Of a stretch of 64,000 nt of DNA, positions 27,063 through 35,665 are shown piece by piece. This DNA is from Paenibacillus sp. sptzw28 (GTDB lineage Bacteria > Bacillota > Bacilli > Paenibacillales > Paenibacillaceae). The translations under genes and the position numbers were made by a program. The notes beneath the pieces are model-generated. The model saw only the letters and a program-made list of their open reading frames with translations, searched no databases and was not told the DNA's origin. Numbering within the stretch: position 1 is the first letter of the stretch; each line of letters opens with the position of its first letter. Where the stretch lies: positions 3,444,001 through 3,508,000 of the forward strand of contig NZ_CP080545.1 in assembly GCF_019550795.1 (NCBI RefSeq), given 5' to 3'.

Positions 27063-28529
27063 ATGAGTCAAAAGAAGCCGGCAGCAGCCCTGCATACCCG
27101 TAATTCCGACGCGAAAAACGCCAAGGACGAGAATAAATTGCACTGGTGGCAATTATCACTGCTGGGGGTTGCTTTCACGATCGGGACGGGATATTTTTTG
27201 GGCTCGGGACTCGCGATACGGATCGGAGGTCCTGGTGCGGTTCTTTCCTTCGCAGTGGCCGCTTTCGGCACATATATCGTGTTTGACGTTCTTGCCCGAA
27301 TGACCTCGAATGATCCTATTGAGGGTTCTTTCCGTTCCTACGCCAAAAAAGCCTATGGAAGCTGGGCGGGCTTCAGCAGCGGGTGGGTTTACTGGGCTTC
27401 AGAGCTCCTCATAATGGGAAGCCAAATGACGGCTTTGTCGCTCTTTTCAAGGTTTTGGTTTCCGGAAGTACCGTTATGGATCTTCGCCGCCGGCTACGGT
27501 ATGCTCGGACTCATCATTGTCCTTCTCGGAACAAAAGGCTTCGAAAGATTCGAGAATATCTTCGCTTTGATCAAAATATCGGCGATCATCATGTTCATCA
27601 TCATTGGAGCGGCTGCATTGTTCGGCGTTTTTGGAGCCGGTACGAACAATCCGGCATTGCCGTTTGCGTTCAGGGAATACATACCCCACGGGGCCACCGG
27701 TTTATGGTCTTCTCTTCTGTTCGCCTTTTACGCGTTCGGCGGAATCGAAATTATGGGTATAATGGCCCTTCAGCTTCGAAATCCCGCTGATGCCTCCAAG
27801 GCCGGAAAAATGATGCTCCTTCTACTGGCGGTAATCTACATCTCTTCACTCATTCTGGCGATTACGCTGGTGCCGTGGAGAACCTTCGATCCGGATAAAA
27901 GTCCGTTCCTCACCGCTCTGACTCCTTATAAACTGCCATTCGTACCGCATATTTTCAACGCGATCCTCATCATCGCCGGCTTCTCTACGATGGTCGCATC
28001 GCTGTTCGCGGTTACGAAAATGCTGGTAACGCTTGCCCACGATCATGACGCACCTGTATTTTTTGCACGAAGAATGTTACGTGATTGTCCGCTTCCGGCA
28101 ATCGGTCTCACAACAATCGGGCTTATCGCGTCTGTCGTATTCTCGCTGCTTGTCCCGGGGCGCTTATATGAATATATAACTACCGCGGCAGGACTTATGC
28201 TGCTTTACAATTGGTTTTTCATTCTCATGACCGGCGGACGATTGCTCAAACTAAGCGGCTGGGGCCGCATGAAACGTTTTGTCGGGATGGGAATCATCTT
28301 GACCGCCGTTACAGGTTCGTTGTTCCACGCGACAAGCCGTCCCGGCTTCTACGTAAGCTTCGGATTTCTTACGGTCATTGGCGGGATTACGCTGCTGAAG
28401 CTGCCGCACTGGCGTGAAGTGAAGGCGGGAGCAGAGAGCCTCGCACCGAAAATCATCGGGATGGAGTACCGTTTGTCCGAAGAGAAGGTGCAGCGCTTTA
28501 AAACAAAAAAGCGCGGAAAATCCGATTGA
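27063..28529 (+). CDS. APC-superfamily amino acid permease
   Basis: 488 residues, 12 predicted membrane helices after a 25-residue hydrophilic N-terminus. Signature GVAFTIGTGYFLGSGLAI in helix 1 matches the APC substrate-binding loop, and FAFYAFGGIEIMG in helix 6 is typical. It is an H+-coupled amino acid importer of the AnsP/GabP class; the substrate cannot be assigned. AGGAG lies 11 nt before the ATG. Monocistronic. Confidence 0.88.
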   Translation: MSQKKPAAALHTRNSDAKNAKDENKLHWWQLSLLGVAFTIGTGYFLGSGLAIRIGGPGAVLSFAVAAFGTYIVFDVLARMTSNDPIEGSFRSYAKKAYGSWAGFSSGWVYWASELLIMGSQMTALSLFSRFWFPEVPLWIFAAGYGMLGLIIVLLGTKGFERFENIFALIKISAIIMFIIIGAAALFGVFGAGTNNPALPFAFREYIPHGATGLWSSLLFAFYAFGGIEIMGIMALQLRNPADASKAGKMMLLLLAVIYISSLILAITLVPWRTFDPDKSPFLTALTPYKLPFVPHIFNAILIIAGFSTMVASLFAVTKMLVTLAHDHDAPVFFARRMLRDCPLPAIGLTTIGLIASVVFSLLVPGRLYEYITTAAGLMLLYNWFFILMTGGRLLKLSGWGRMKRFVGMGIILTAVTGSLFHATSRPGFYVSFGFLTVIGGITLLKLPHWREVKAGAESLAPKIIGMEYRLSEEKVQRFKTKKRGKSD

Positions 28530-28603
28530 AGGGCACCGACCGCTCCCAAGCGCGTCTACCTTTTTACAATTTAAATCGCTTCGTTCGGGTGAATTTGAAG
28601 ATG

Positions 28604-28629
28604 AACAACCCCGCCATTGCGGGGTTGTT
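28604..28629. terminator. Hairpin between convergent genes
   Basis: AACAACCCCGC / GCGGGGTTGTT with a 4-nt loop, a strong perfect stem between the permease gene and the convergent YhcN-like gene. It lacks a long T-tract (CATAAATTAT follows on the plus strand). Confidence 0.6.
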
Positions 28630-28695
28630 CATAAATTATATGCACCAAATCTATAGCCCGCAGCAAATCTGCCTTAATGTTAATTCGCTAGCGGA

Positions 28696-29592
28696 TTATC
28701 GTATAGAGCCGCCCATTTGTCCAGGCCCGAACTGTGTTCCGGCATTACTCATACCTGTTCCTTGCCCCGTCCCTTGACCCGTGCCTTGACCCGTGCCTTG
28801 GTCCGTTGACTTAACATGCTTCAATACAAACCCAAGGTCGCGTCCGATTGCAGACGCCTTTGTTTTAGGATTCAGGCTGCTCAGATTGGCCTGTAACCGG
28901 TTCAGTGCCTTAATTGCGTTTTTATCAGTCACCTGCCATACCCGGTTTGCGCCTCCGGCCATTCCATTAGTCGCACCCATAGTCCCGGTGCCGCCGCCGT
29001 AGCCGGTGGTTCCACCCATCATATTAGATCTGCCGCCGTTGCCGGTTCCACCCATCATACCTGATATCCCGCCAAGGCCGGTCATTCCATTCCCGTTAGT
29101 CATACCGAGCGCCCCGCCAAGGCCGTTTGTTCCGCCAAGGCCGGCTGTTCCATTTGTCATACCCATAGCCCCGGTGCGGCCTCTGTTACCGGCTGCTCCA
29201 TTCGTCATGCCCATGGCGCCGCTGCGCCCTCCGTTGAATCCTCCTTCGCCTGCAACGATCAACACGTCACCGATTAACAAGGCGTTCGCCGTACTTGTCA
29301 TCTGCATGCGATTTCCGGTATCGCCGGGTCCGGCATCGGGACCTCTGTTATAATTGTTAGTGTTCATGGTGCCAAGCCCGGTGCCGCGCAAGTGCCGCAT
29401 GCGCGCGTCTTCCGCCGTATTGCTGATGCGGTTGCGATCTGCGAGTAAGTTGCCTTGATTCGTTGAGTGGGTTCTTACCCCGTTATTGTTCCCTGTCACC
29501 GCATTCCTGTTAGTATCAGTTGTGCCGCAACCGGAAAGCAGCATTGTCGACAAGCCAATTGCACATGCAAGCGAGAGCACCTTTTTTTTCAA
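28696..29592 (-). CDS. YhcN/YlaJ-like sporulation lipoprotein with Gly-rich repeat insert
   Basis: 298 residues from TTG 29592 (GGGGAGG upstream). Lipobox LLSGC (Cys22), then an Asn-rich linker, then the YhcN-like strand STANALLIGDVLIVA. A long Gly/Met/Asn insert (about residues 117-225) made of repeats of the type GAMGMTNG and GLGG interrupts the domain, which resumes with VWQVTDKNAIKALNRL. The tail carries four GTGQ repeats. YhcN/YlaJ proteins are lipoproteins of the spore inner membrane or forespore involved in outgrowth. Confidence 0.75.
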   Translation of the reverse strand: MKKKVLSLACAIGLSTMLLSGCGTTDTNRNAVTGNNNGVRTHSTNQGNLLADRNRISNTAEDARMRHLRGTGLGTMNTNNYNRGPDAGPGDTGNRMQMTSTANALLIGDVLIVAGEGGFNGGRSGAMGMTNGAAGNRGRTGAMGMTNGTAGLGGTNGLGGALGMTNGNGMTGLGGISGMMGGTGNGGRSNMMGGTTGYGGGTGTMGATNGMAGGANRVWQVTDKNAIKALNRLQANLSSLNPKTKASAIGRDLGFVLKHVKSTDQGTGQGTGQGTGQGTGMSNAGTQFGPGQMGGSIR

Positions 29593-29646
29593 ATCGTTAT
29601 CCTCCCCTGGTCTGTTATTCTTGAACTATCGGCATTGCGCCTTGCT

Positions 29647-29784
29647 TCACCCCTTCAGTGAAAGCAGCCAATCGGCATGACAATCACTGCAGAGCACCTC
29701 GAACCGCTCTTCGGTCCCATCCTTGCCATAAACGGTAAAAGTGTGGACGATTTCGGAAATCCGATCACAGTAGAAACACTTCAT
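29647..29784 (-). CDS. Small zinc-ribbon-like protein (45 aa)
   Basis: ATG 29784 follows GAGGTGA. The product begins MKCFYCDR and ends with LCSDCHADWLLSLKG, giving two CxxC knuckles 29 residues apart, consistent with one structural zinc. It is about 55 bp upstream of the YhcN-like gene. No named family recognised. Confidence 0.6.
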   Translation of the reverse strand: MKCFYCDRISEIVHTFTVYGKDGTEERFEVLCSDCHADWLLSLKG

Positions 29785-30009
29785 CGAACGTTCACCTCGC
29801 CAGTTTTCCGGATTACCCCTCCGGGTCGGATCCAGTACGGATTTTAAGCCGCAACTCTAGAATCCCGCCGCAAATTACGGTTTATTCAACTGCAAAGGGC
29901 AGATATTTACCAGAACAGTCAACTGGTTTCGGCGCTTCCACCTATTCGGCTTACAACTGGCGAAACATAGAAATCATAGCCTGAGTTACTTATCAATACC
30001 GCGAACGAA

Positions 30010-30039
30010 CAAAATAAGACACCCCAGTACAGGGGTGCC
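30010..30039 (-). terminator. Terminator of the manganese catalase gene
   Basis: GACACCCC / GGGGTGCC stem (30018-30039), then TTATTTTGTT on the minus strand, starting five nt after the stop codon. The 260 bp between here and 29784 show no other convincing gene or element. Confidence 0.75.
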
Positions 30040-30044
30040 AATTG

Positions 30045-30899
30045 TTACGCATTCAAATCATACAATCCGGGGCTGTGCTCATTAGGCAATTCCGGCATAA
30101 ACGGCAGTGGAAAGCCTTCCGGCGGCTGAACAACCTCCAAGGTGCCGCCGTTTCGGCTCGGCGATTGACCACTGAAGATTTCTCCGATCCGCGTATCGTC
30201 CATGCGAAAATTAAATTGGGCGTTGTGGAAGCCCATTTCCACATATTTACGGCACTCAGGATACTTATTAATATCGTAGTTTGGTACAGGGAACAGCTTA
30301 CCCCAGTTTACGCCCAGGGTCTCCAATGCCTTAGCAAAAGCGTTTTGATGCGCGTTATCCCGAACAATAAGGAATGCGAGCGTTTCTCTGAACGTTTTGT
30401 TAGTGCTCATCTCGTAAATCCGGGACTTCTGAAGAACACCGGTCGACTCGAGAACCAGATTGTCGAGCAGATTACCGATCAGGTTCCCATGGTCGTACAC
30501 ATAGCTGCCAAGCCATGGATTGCCGGTAGCATCGACAGGCAGAGAGCTCTGAGCGCCGATGATGAAATGGTGCGGATTGGCATGCCTGACCGCATCATCC
30601 AATGGAGCGCCATCCGACCCGGCGTTTCCGGGTACTTGTACCCCGGAGCCGGTAAGCAGCTGGTTGATCGTATGTTGGACGAGCTCCACATGGCTCAGTT
30701 CTTCGAGGAAAATACCGCGCAGCAAGTCGCGGTACTGAATCTCTTTCCCGCGAAAATTATTGCTCTGGAAGAAGAACTGCATCATGGTGCGCATTTCGCC
30801 GAAACGACCGCCAAGTATCTCTTGGATCACTTTGGCTGCCTCGGGGTCGGCCTTGTCCGGGACAATCATGTTTATTAAATCCTCTTTGTAAAAGTACAA
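30045..30899 (-). CDS. Manganese catalase
   Basis: 284 residues. The di-manganese ligands are in place: Glu35 (FGEMRTMMQ), Glu67 and His70 (EELSHVELV), Glu151 (LVLESTGV) and His184 (RDNAHQNAF), with the spacing of known Mn catalases. It dismutates hydrogen peroxide. In Bacillales such proteins are often spore-coat-associated (CotJC, YdbD). TTG 30899 is the start, eight nt after AGGAGG. Confidence 0.93.
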   Translation of the reverse strand: MYFYKEDLINMIVPDKADPEAAKVIQEILGGRFGEMRTMMQFFFQSNNFRGKEIQYRDLLRGIFLEELSHVELVQHTINQLLTGSGVQVPGNAGSDGAPLDDAVRHANPHHFIIGAQSSLPVDATGNPWLGSYVYDHGNLIGNLLDNLVLESTGVLQKSRIYEMSTNKTFRETLAFLIVRDNAHQNAFAKALETLGVNWGKLFPVPNYDINKYPECRKYVEMGFHNAQFNFRMDDTRIGEIFSGQSPSRNGGTLEVVQPPEGFPLPFMPELPNEHSPGLYDLNA

Positions 30900-31102
30900 A
30901 TTGACAACCTCCTGCGGATTGGGGTTAAGGTTCGCTTTAGTTTGGTTTGCGGTGTTGAAATTTATAACTTAATTGATGTCCAGAATAGGCCCGACCATCG
31001 TTTTGTCGGCAGTCTTACGACTAGGTAGAATGGGGTCACCGTATTTTTAGAGCGGAAATGGTTATAACTGTCCTATTGAGAATAATTAAAGGAGAATGCG
31101 AA

Positions 31103-31558
31103 TTGAACCAATATCTTCGTGATATGAGATCCCATCCGACCTTATTAGGCTCCTTCCTGCTCGGTATCGGGGCGATCGGTATGCTGGACGGCATCATCTT
31201 TCACCAGATTCTCCAGTGGCACAGTGTTTATATGGAGACTGACCGTCATAATCAAATCGTAAGCGATGGCCTGTTTCATTTAGTCGTCACGATAATCATT
31301 ATGTGGGGGGCCGTGGTGCTGTGGAACAGCGGCAGACGTAAGGAAGTCGGGCGCCAAAGGCTATTTCTGTCCGGATTACTTACTGGCGCAGGCTTTTTTA
31401 ACTTTATGGAAGGGATTGTAAATCATCATCTTCTGCAAATTCATCATGTGAAGCCGGGACCTTATGAGGCAGCATATGATCTCGCCTTCGATGCTGCAGG
31501 GTTGCTTCTGCTGCTGGTCGGGTTATTGATTTATAGAAACAGGACGGGGAGAGTATAG
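31103..31558 (+). CDS. DUF2243 membrane protein
   Basis: 152 residues from TTG 31103, seven to eight nt after AAAGGAGA; the longer frame from 31058 precedes that ribosome binding site. Four hydrophobic segments. Conserved His-rich motifs DGIIFHQILQWHS, DGLFH and FMEGIVNHHLLQIHHV suggest metal or haem coordination in the membrane. The family has no established function. It is divergent from the manganese catalase gene. Confidence 0.8.
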   Translation: MNQYLRDMRSHPTLLGSFLLGIGAIGMLDGIIFHQILQWHSVYMETDRHNQIVSDGLFHLVVTIIIMWGAVVLWNSGRRKEVGRQRLFLSGLLTGAGFFNFMEGIVNHHLLQIHHVKPGPYEAAYDLAFDAAGLLLLLVGLLIYRNRTGRV

Positions 31559-31685
31559 AACCTTAACAGGCTGAATTTAATACTGCTCCTGCACCGCAAA
31601 CGTAAAAAAGAGGAACTGAGCTTTTGCAGCCAGTACCTTTTCTCTTAGGATATTTTTTTTCATAGCTCATAACACATACGCAAGA

Positions 31686-31726
31686 AAGAAGTCCCCGCCA
31701 AGAAACTAAGCGGGGACTTCTTTTTT
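31686..31726. terminator. Strong bidirectional terminator
   Basis: AAGAAGTCCCCGC / GCGGGGACTTCTT with an 11-nt loop, followed by T6 on the plus strand. It lies just before the convergent coat-protein gene end. Confidence 0.85.
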
Positions 31727-32216
31727 ACATTTTTAATGCCACCTGCGCATTTTTGATATCGTTCGCGATCAGCTTTTCTAAATCGTATGAAGGATATAAC
31801 CCGCGCCCAAGCATGAAGTAAAATACTTTTGCGTGAAGCTGTATGGCGTTATTAATATGTTTTTGGAGAGTTTCGCGCAAGGCAGGTGTTGCCGTTTCGG
31901 TTATGGCGATAGCGTAAGTCCGCACGGAAGTTTTTGCAAAAGCAAGCAGGTGACCGGCATAATAAGCGGTTAGGTCCTGTGAAGAAACAGCCCTTGCCGC
32001 AACCGGCGCAAATTTAAAGTATGGCAGAAGGTCTTTCAAATTCAGCTCCAGCGCCTGAATCGTCTCAGCGTATAATGCCTTTAACGCCGGGTCTTTAACA
32101 TTGGATATATCCATTTTGAAGCCCATCAAATGATTGGCTTGGAAAGCCACTAATTCGTGTGTTTCCAGTGTCTCATGCCAGGCTAAATGTTGGGGCTGTC
32201 TCTCGTCGTTATACAT
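31725..32216 (-). CDS. CotF-like spore coat protein
   Basis: 163 residues, all-helical. The pattern LAWHETLETHELVAFQANHLMGFK followed by KDPALKALYAETIQ (first quoted in part as ETLETHELVAFQ) is typical of the CotF/ferritin-like coat family. CotF-type proteins are found in the spore coat. It lies 34 bp downstream of the phosphosulfolactate synthase gene, on the same strand, with GGAGGG before its ATG. Confidence 0.75.
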   Translation of the reverse strand: MYNDERQPQHLAWHETLETHELVAFQANHLMGFKMDISNVKDPALKALYAETIQALELNLKDLLPYFKFAPVAARAVSSQDLTAYYAGHLLAFAKTSVRTYAIAITETATPALRETLQKHINNAIQLHAKVFYFMLGRGLYPSYDLEKLIANDIKNAQVALKM

Positions 32217-32250
32217 TCAGGTTCCCTCCAGGTGCTTTACTTGATTTATA

Positions 32251-33099
32251 TCAAATCACATAATGAACCGAAGCTTTCCCGAGCCCAAAGCTGAATGTAT
32301 CGGAACGCAAGCCGCGGCGCATCGTTTCAAGCGCAGTCGTCTCGTCCGGCGGGATATTGCCGAGGTGGACTTGCGGTCCGAATGTCTTCAGCAGATGAAC
32401 CTGCTGCTGCTTGAGCGGAGCCTCCCACATTATTGGAGTCGTACTGCCGAGAGTTTGACATACAGTCTCCAGGACATTATTGCGGCATTCCCCATTTTCG
32501 TCGAAAAGACCGACACCCACACCAGATTCGCGTGCCTCCACAATAATTAGCTCCGCTCCTGCATTCAGATCCGTTTCCGCCGTTACAGCAAGAGCACTGG
32601 CATCAATAAGCGATCCGGTCAGCTTTTTACCATACTCGGTTACCACGCAGAGTCCTCTTCGGACACCTTCCTTGATTAATTCGGTCCGACGGTTTCGGGG
32701 CAGCTCGATTGTACCGTCCGAAACCTCGATACCGTTAAAGCCCAGCCTGCACACGGTGTCGAAGAAAGCCGGCACTACATTTTGCTTCACCGCCGTCTCC
32801 AGCAGTGTCCCTCCAGGCATCATTATAATATTACGGCGCTTTGCAAGCTCGATCTTGCTAACCAACAACTCGAGCGGATACAGAGGAGCGGTGCCGAAGC
32901 CCAGTTTAATCATATCGATATAATCTCCGGACGTTTCGATTAAGTCGCTGAAAGCATTGCGGCCGAGACCTTTATCGATAACCATCGTTTGTCCACGTTC
33001 GCTTCTCAAGTTCTCCGAATCGTTCGCATTGAGACTGCAGCGGATGTCGCCGGGATCCTCAAGTTCCCTTGGCCATACCGGTTGAGGAAAGAACTTCAT
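32251..33099 (-). CDS. Phosphosulfolactate synthase (ComA/YitD family)
   Basis: 282 residues, TIM-barrel. Signatures: YIDMIKLGFGTAPLYP, NIIMMPGGTLLE, GFNGIEVSDGTIELP, and LIIVEARESGVGVGLFDENG (quoted as EARESGVGVGLFD). The enzyme adds sulfite to phosphoenolpyruvate to give (R)-phosphosulfolactate. In Bacillus the YitCDE-type pathway makes 3-sulfolactic acid for spores. ATG 33099 with GAGGAG upstream is preferred over TTG 33102. Confidence 0.85.
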   Translation of the reverse strand: MKFFPQPVWPRELEDPGDIRCSLNANDSENLRSERGQTMVIDKGLGRNAFSDLIETSGDYIDMIKLGFGTAPLYPLELLVSKIELAKRRNIIMMPGGTLLETAVKQNVVPAFFDTVCRLGFNGIEVSDGTIELPRNRRTELIKEGVRRGLCVVTEYGKKLTGSLIDASALAVTAETDLNAGAELIIVEARESGVGVGLFDENGECRNNVLETVCQTLGSTTPIMWEAPLKQQQVHLLKTFGPQVHLGNIPPDETTALETMRRGLRSDTFSFGLGKASVHYVI

Positions 33100-33226
33100 C
33101 AATTAATCTCCTCGCTTATCGATTGATTGTTTGGAAGCATTCTGAAAATCCTGTACCAAAGCAATGTATTCGAATAGGCGAGGGCAGGTGCCTGCACTTC
33201 AAAAAAAATAGCATCTTAAAAACCGA

Positions 33227-33256
33227 CAAAAAAACAGCCTGTTTGAACCAGGCTGT
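33227..33256 (-). terminator. Terminator of the Ku gene
   Basis: ACAGCCTG / CAGGCTGT stem with a 7-nt loop (33234-33256), then T7 on the minus strand. Confidence 0.85.
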
Positions 33257-33282
33257 ACTTTGACGATTATGCGCTTCACCTG

Positions 33283-34107
33283 TTATCTCCTTCGCCTTGG
33301 TCTCGGTGCCGGGAATGGAGCCGGAGACCCGTCGGGAACCATAGCGACTGGTTCTCGGACCGTTCTGAGACTTCTGGTTAAAGCCTCCATCAGATCGACC
33401 ACATGTGGAATTGCCGGCTGCTCGATCTCCACGTTGTGCATCTTGGCCTGAATAAGCTGTTGGAGCGCCGCTTCATAGTCGCTGTGATAATCGGATCGAA
33501 AATCACCGCTGATTTGCTCGATGAGCTGAATCGCCATCTGAAACTCAGCCTCGCTGATCTGCGCTGCCCCTTCAAGTCCAGGTACTCCCCGTACCGGCCT
33601 AACTTCAGCAGGATAATAGATCATGTTCATGACAAGACAGTTCTGATGCAGACGAATAACAGACAAATGCTCGCTTGTTCGGAATGCGATTTTGGCAATA
33701 GCTACTTTGCCGGTTTGATTCATTGCCGCATGCAGAAGCTTATACGGTCTCGCACCGTATTCACTGGGACCTAAATAATAAGCGTTTTCATAATATATAG
33801 GATCTATATTATCCTTATCAGTAAAGTGAAGAATTTCAATTGTCCGCAAAGTGGGAAGCGGCAGCTTATCCATCTCATTGTCTGAGAACGTGATGAAATT
33901 TCCCGGAGCAAACTCATACCCGCGGATGATTTCTTGGTGCTGAACCTCCCGGTTGCACACCGGGCACCATTTTTTGTACTGAATTGGCTGCTGACATTGA
34001 TCATGTAGACTGCGGAAACTGGTTTTATGTTCCTCTGTCGCTTTGAATAAACTGACAGGAATATTCACCAGTCCAAAGCTGATCGTACCTTTCCACATCG
34101 CCCGCAT
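33283..34107 (-). CDS. ku: Bacterial Ku, NHEJ DNA-end-binding protein
   Basis: 274 residues, normal length for bacterial Ku. N-terminal MWKGTISFGLVNIPVSLF is the family hallmark. A CPVCNREV zinc-ribbon-like turn, the ring-forming core (YLGPSEYGARPYKLL) and a basic C-terminus (PRPRRRR) follow. Ku binds double-strand ends and recruits LigD; no ligD is in the window. In Bacillus, Ku acts mainly in germinating spores. Ribosome binding site AAAGGAG. Confidence 0.93.
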   Translation of the reverse strand: MRAMWKGTISFGLVNIPVSLFKATEEHKTSFRSLHDQCQQPIQYKKWCPVCNREVQHQEIIRGYEFAPGNFITFSDNEMDKLPLPTLRTIEILHFTDKDNIDPIYYENAYYLGPSEYGARPYKLLHAAMNQTGKVAIAKIAFRTSEHLSVIRLHQNCLVMNMIYYPAEVRPVRGVPGLEGAAQISEAEFQMAIQLIEQISGDFRSDYHSDYEAALQQLIQAKMHNVEIEQPAIPHVVDLMEALTRSLRTVREPVAMVPDGSPAPFPAPRPRRRR

Positions 34108-34282
34108 ACATATACTCCTTTGCCTTTTTTCCTCCTTACAGTTCCCGAAATGGTTATAGTTAATACTAATAGTTGGTTAATCATGAAACAATGGAATTAA
34201 AGGAGTCTCCTAAGCCTTTTTCTCTTTCATATCAGAATTGACTAAGATTGTGCGTTATACGCGGCAGTTTCTGAGCTTATAT

Positions 34283-35011
34283 CTACTCGGTAATAAATAC
34301 GGTATCTCCAATGCCGGCATTCCCTTGTGCCAGAACCGACGCATAAACGCCGAAATTAAGATTCATCTCCTCGTTCAATTTTTTGAGAATAGAGATATCC
34401 CGATTATAAGTATCGGGGTCTATCGTAATCATCGAACAACGTTCGCATTCCTGGGTAACATGGAGTCGGGTACTGCCTATAGATAATCGCTTACCCACCA
34501 GCTGAGTTTCATCAGTAATGCACCCATTCATCAGTGATATAACGAGATTTGCTCTAAATCGGCGCTTGTCTACACCTCTGCCCAGGATAGTCTCAAGCTT
34601 GTTAAGAGAACGATCGTTGATGATCAATATCCCTTCCGTGTCCACTGCCAATAATTTTTCGTTATCCGGGCTATGGCGCAGCAAGGAGATCGTGCGATTG
34701 GAGAACTTCTGAATTTCTTGAAGCAACCTGTCATCCCAGTAGAAAACCTCGCCGCCAGGAGACGTTATTTGCAGACCAGGAAACTCATCCGGACAAGAGC
34801 CTTCAGTGAATGCTGCCTTGTAACCAAGTAAATCAGGGATTTCACGTGCCGTGAAATAACGCTCCCATCCTTCCAGTGACTCATCTATTAAAGCATGACT
34901 GCGGTCTCCGTAAAGTCCATAAGCCGCAAATTGAGCTTGATTTAAATGTTCCCCGGCCATTGATTTCACAGGATATCTCGTTATTAGTGTAACTCGTCCA
35001 ATAGATTGCAT
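34283..35011 (-). CDS. MOSC-domain protein (mARC/YcbX-like)
   Basis: 242 residues from ATG 35011 (GGTGA six nt upstream; GTG 35017 is an alternative). A MOSC N-terminal beta-barrel (RVTLITRYPVKSMAGE) is followed by the MOSC core with FRANLVIS and the conserved Cys in VTQECERCSMITIDPDT (molybdopterin-sulfur ligand in mARC/YcbX). No ferredoxin domain. It probably handles molybdenum cofactor sulfur or reduces N-hydroxylated compounds. Monocistronic. Confidence 0.82.
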   Translation of the reverse strand: MQSIGRVTLITRYPVKSMAGEHLNQAQFAAYGLYGDRSHALIDESLEGWERYFTAREIPDLLGYKAAFTEGSCPDEFPGLQITSPGGEVFYWDDRLLQEIQKFSNRTISLLRHSPDNEKLLAVDTEGILIINDRSLNKLETILGRGVDKRRFRANLVISLMNGCITDETQLVGKRLSIGSTRLHVTQECERCSMITIDPDTYNRDISILKKLNEEMNLNFGVYASVLAQGNAGIGDTVFITE

Positions 35012-35140
35012 ATACACTCACCACTCACTTTCGCCTTAAATGACTCACGTCGTAACCTCCTGACAAGTATAGCACAGGCAGTTTATTCTAACGTTTTTGT
35101 TTCTAACTAACGCTATTAATAATTAAGCAAGCGGTGTTCT

Positions 35141-35545
35141 TGGTATGTAGTGAAATACCGGGACGAAACCCCGATCGGAACAATGGTGTTACAGGTGTAT
35201 CATTCACACAGGAGTTTTTACGTACCGCTTGCCCACATTTAATCACCTTGGACGTTGTAGAACGAGAGGAGATCATTTCAGCGCTTTCCAATGTGGGTGG
35301 CCGGGTAAGGTGGGATATTAAGATGAGCGGCTGCCTTCCAAGGCCGATATCCCAACCGTGGACATTCGTTGGGAGTACGCAACAGATGCTGCGATCGCGG
35401 ATAGCTTCCGTAGTGAAGATGTTCAAACGAACAGCTGGACATTGGATGAAGCGCTGTCCCACTGGGGACGATACGGCTGGGAGTTGGTTTCCGTCCTGCC
35501 AAAGGCCGGACAAGTGGTCGCTTTCTTCAAACGGCCGCTTCCCTG
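35141..35545 (+). pseudogene. Frameshifted remnant of a small Paenibacillus-type protein (DUF6022-like)
   Basis: Three successive frames read as one protein: from 35147 VVKYRDETPIGTMVLQVYHS, then from about 35238 LITLDVVEREEIISAL, then from 35358 DIRWEYATDAAIADSF through GWELVSVLPKAGQVVAFFKR. Each lies in a different frame, so at least two frameshifts occurred and the N-terminal half is missing. The C-terminal segment resembles what I recall of the DUF6022 family. No good start or ribosome binding site. The last frame runs on to a stop at 35648. Confidence 0.55.
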
Positions 35546-35584
35546 CTGTTTCACGTTCCGGTCATATCACAGCTTTAAGCACAG

Positions 35585-35622
35585 ACGGCCTCTTTCCCCT
35601 GTTTCGCGTGGGAAGAGGCCGT
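35585..35622. terminator. Bidirectional terminator
   Basis: ACGGCCTCTTTCCC / GGGAAGAGGCCGT stem with one bulge, followed by TTCTCTCG on the plus strand. It lies 44 bp beyond the stop of the convergent MFS gene. Confidence 0.65.
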
Positions 35623-35665
35623 TTCTCTCGTGTACGTTCCGTAACTAATCAGGACAGCCGCGCAA

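Noticed and set aside
30042..30878. 278-codon plus-strand frame opposite the manganese catalase gene
   Set aside because: The minus-strand product has all five metal ligands of the family; the plus-strand frame is a codon-bias shadow.
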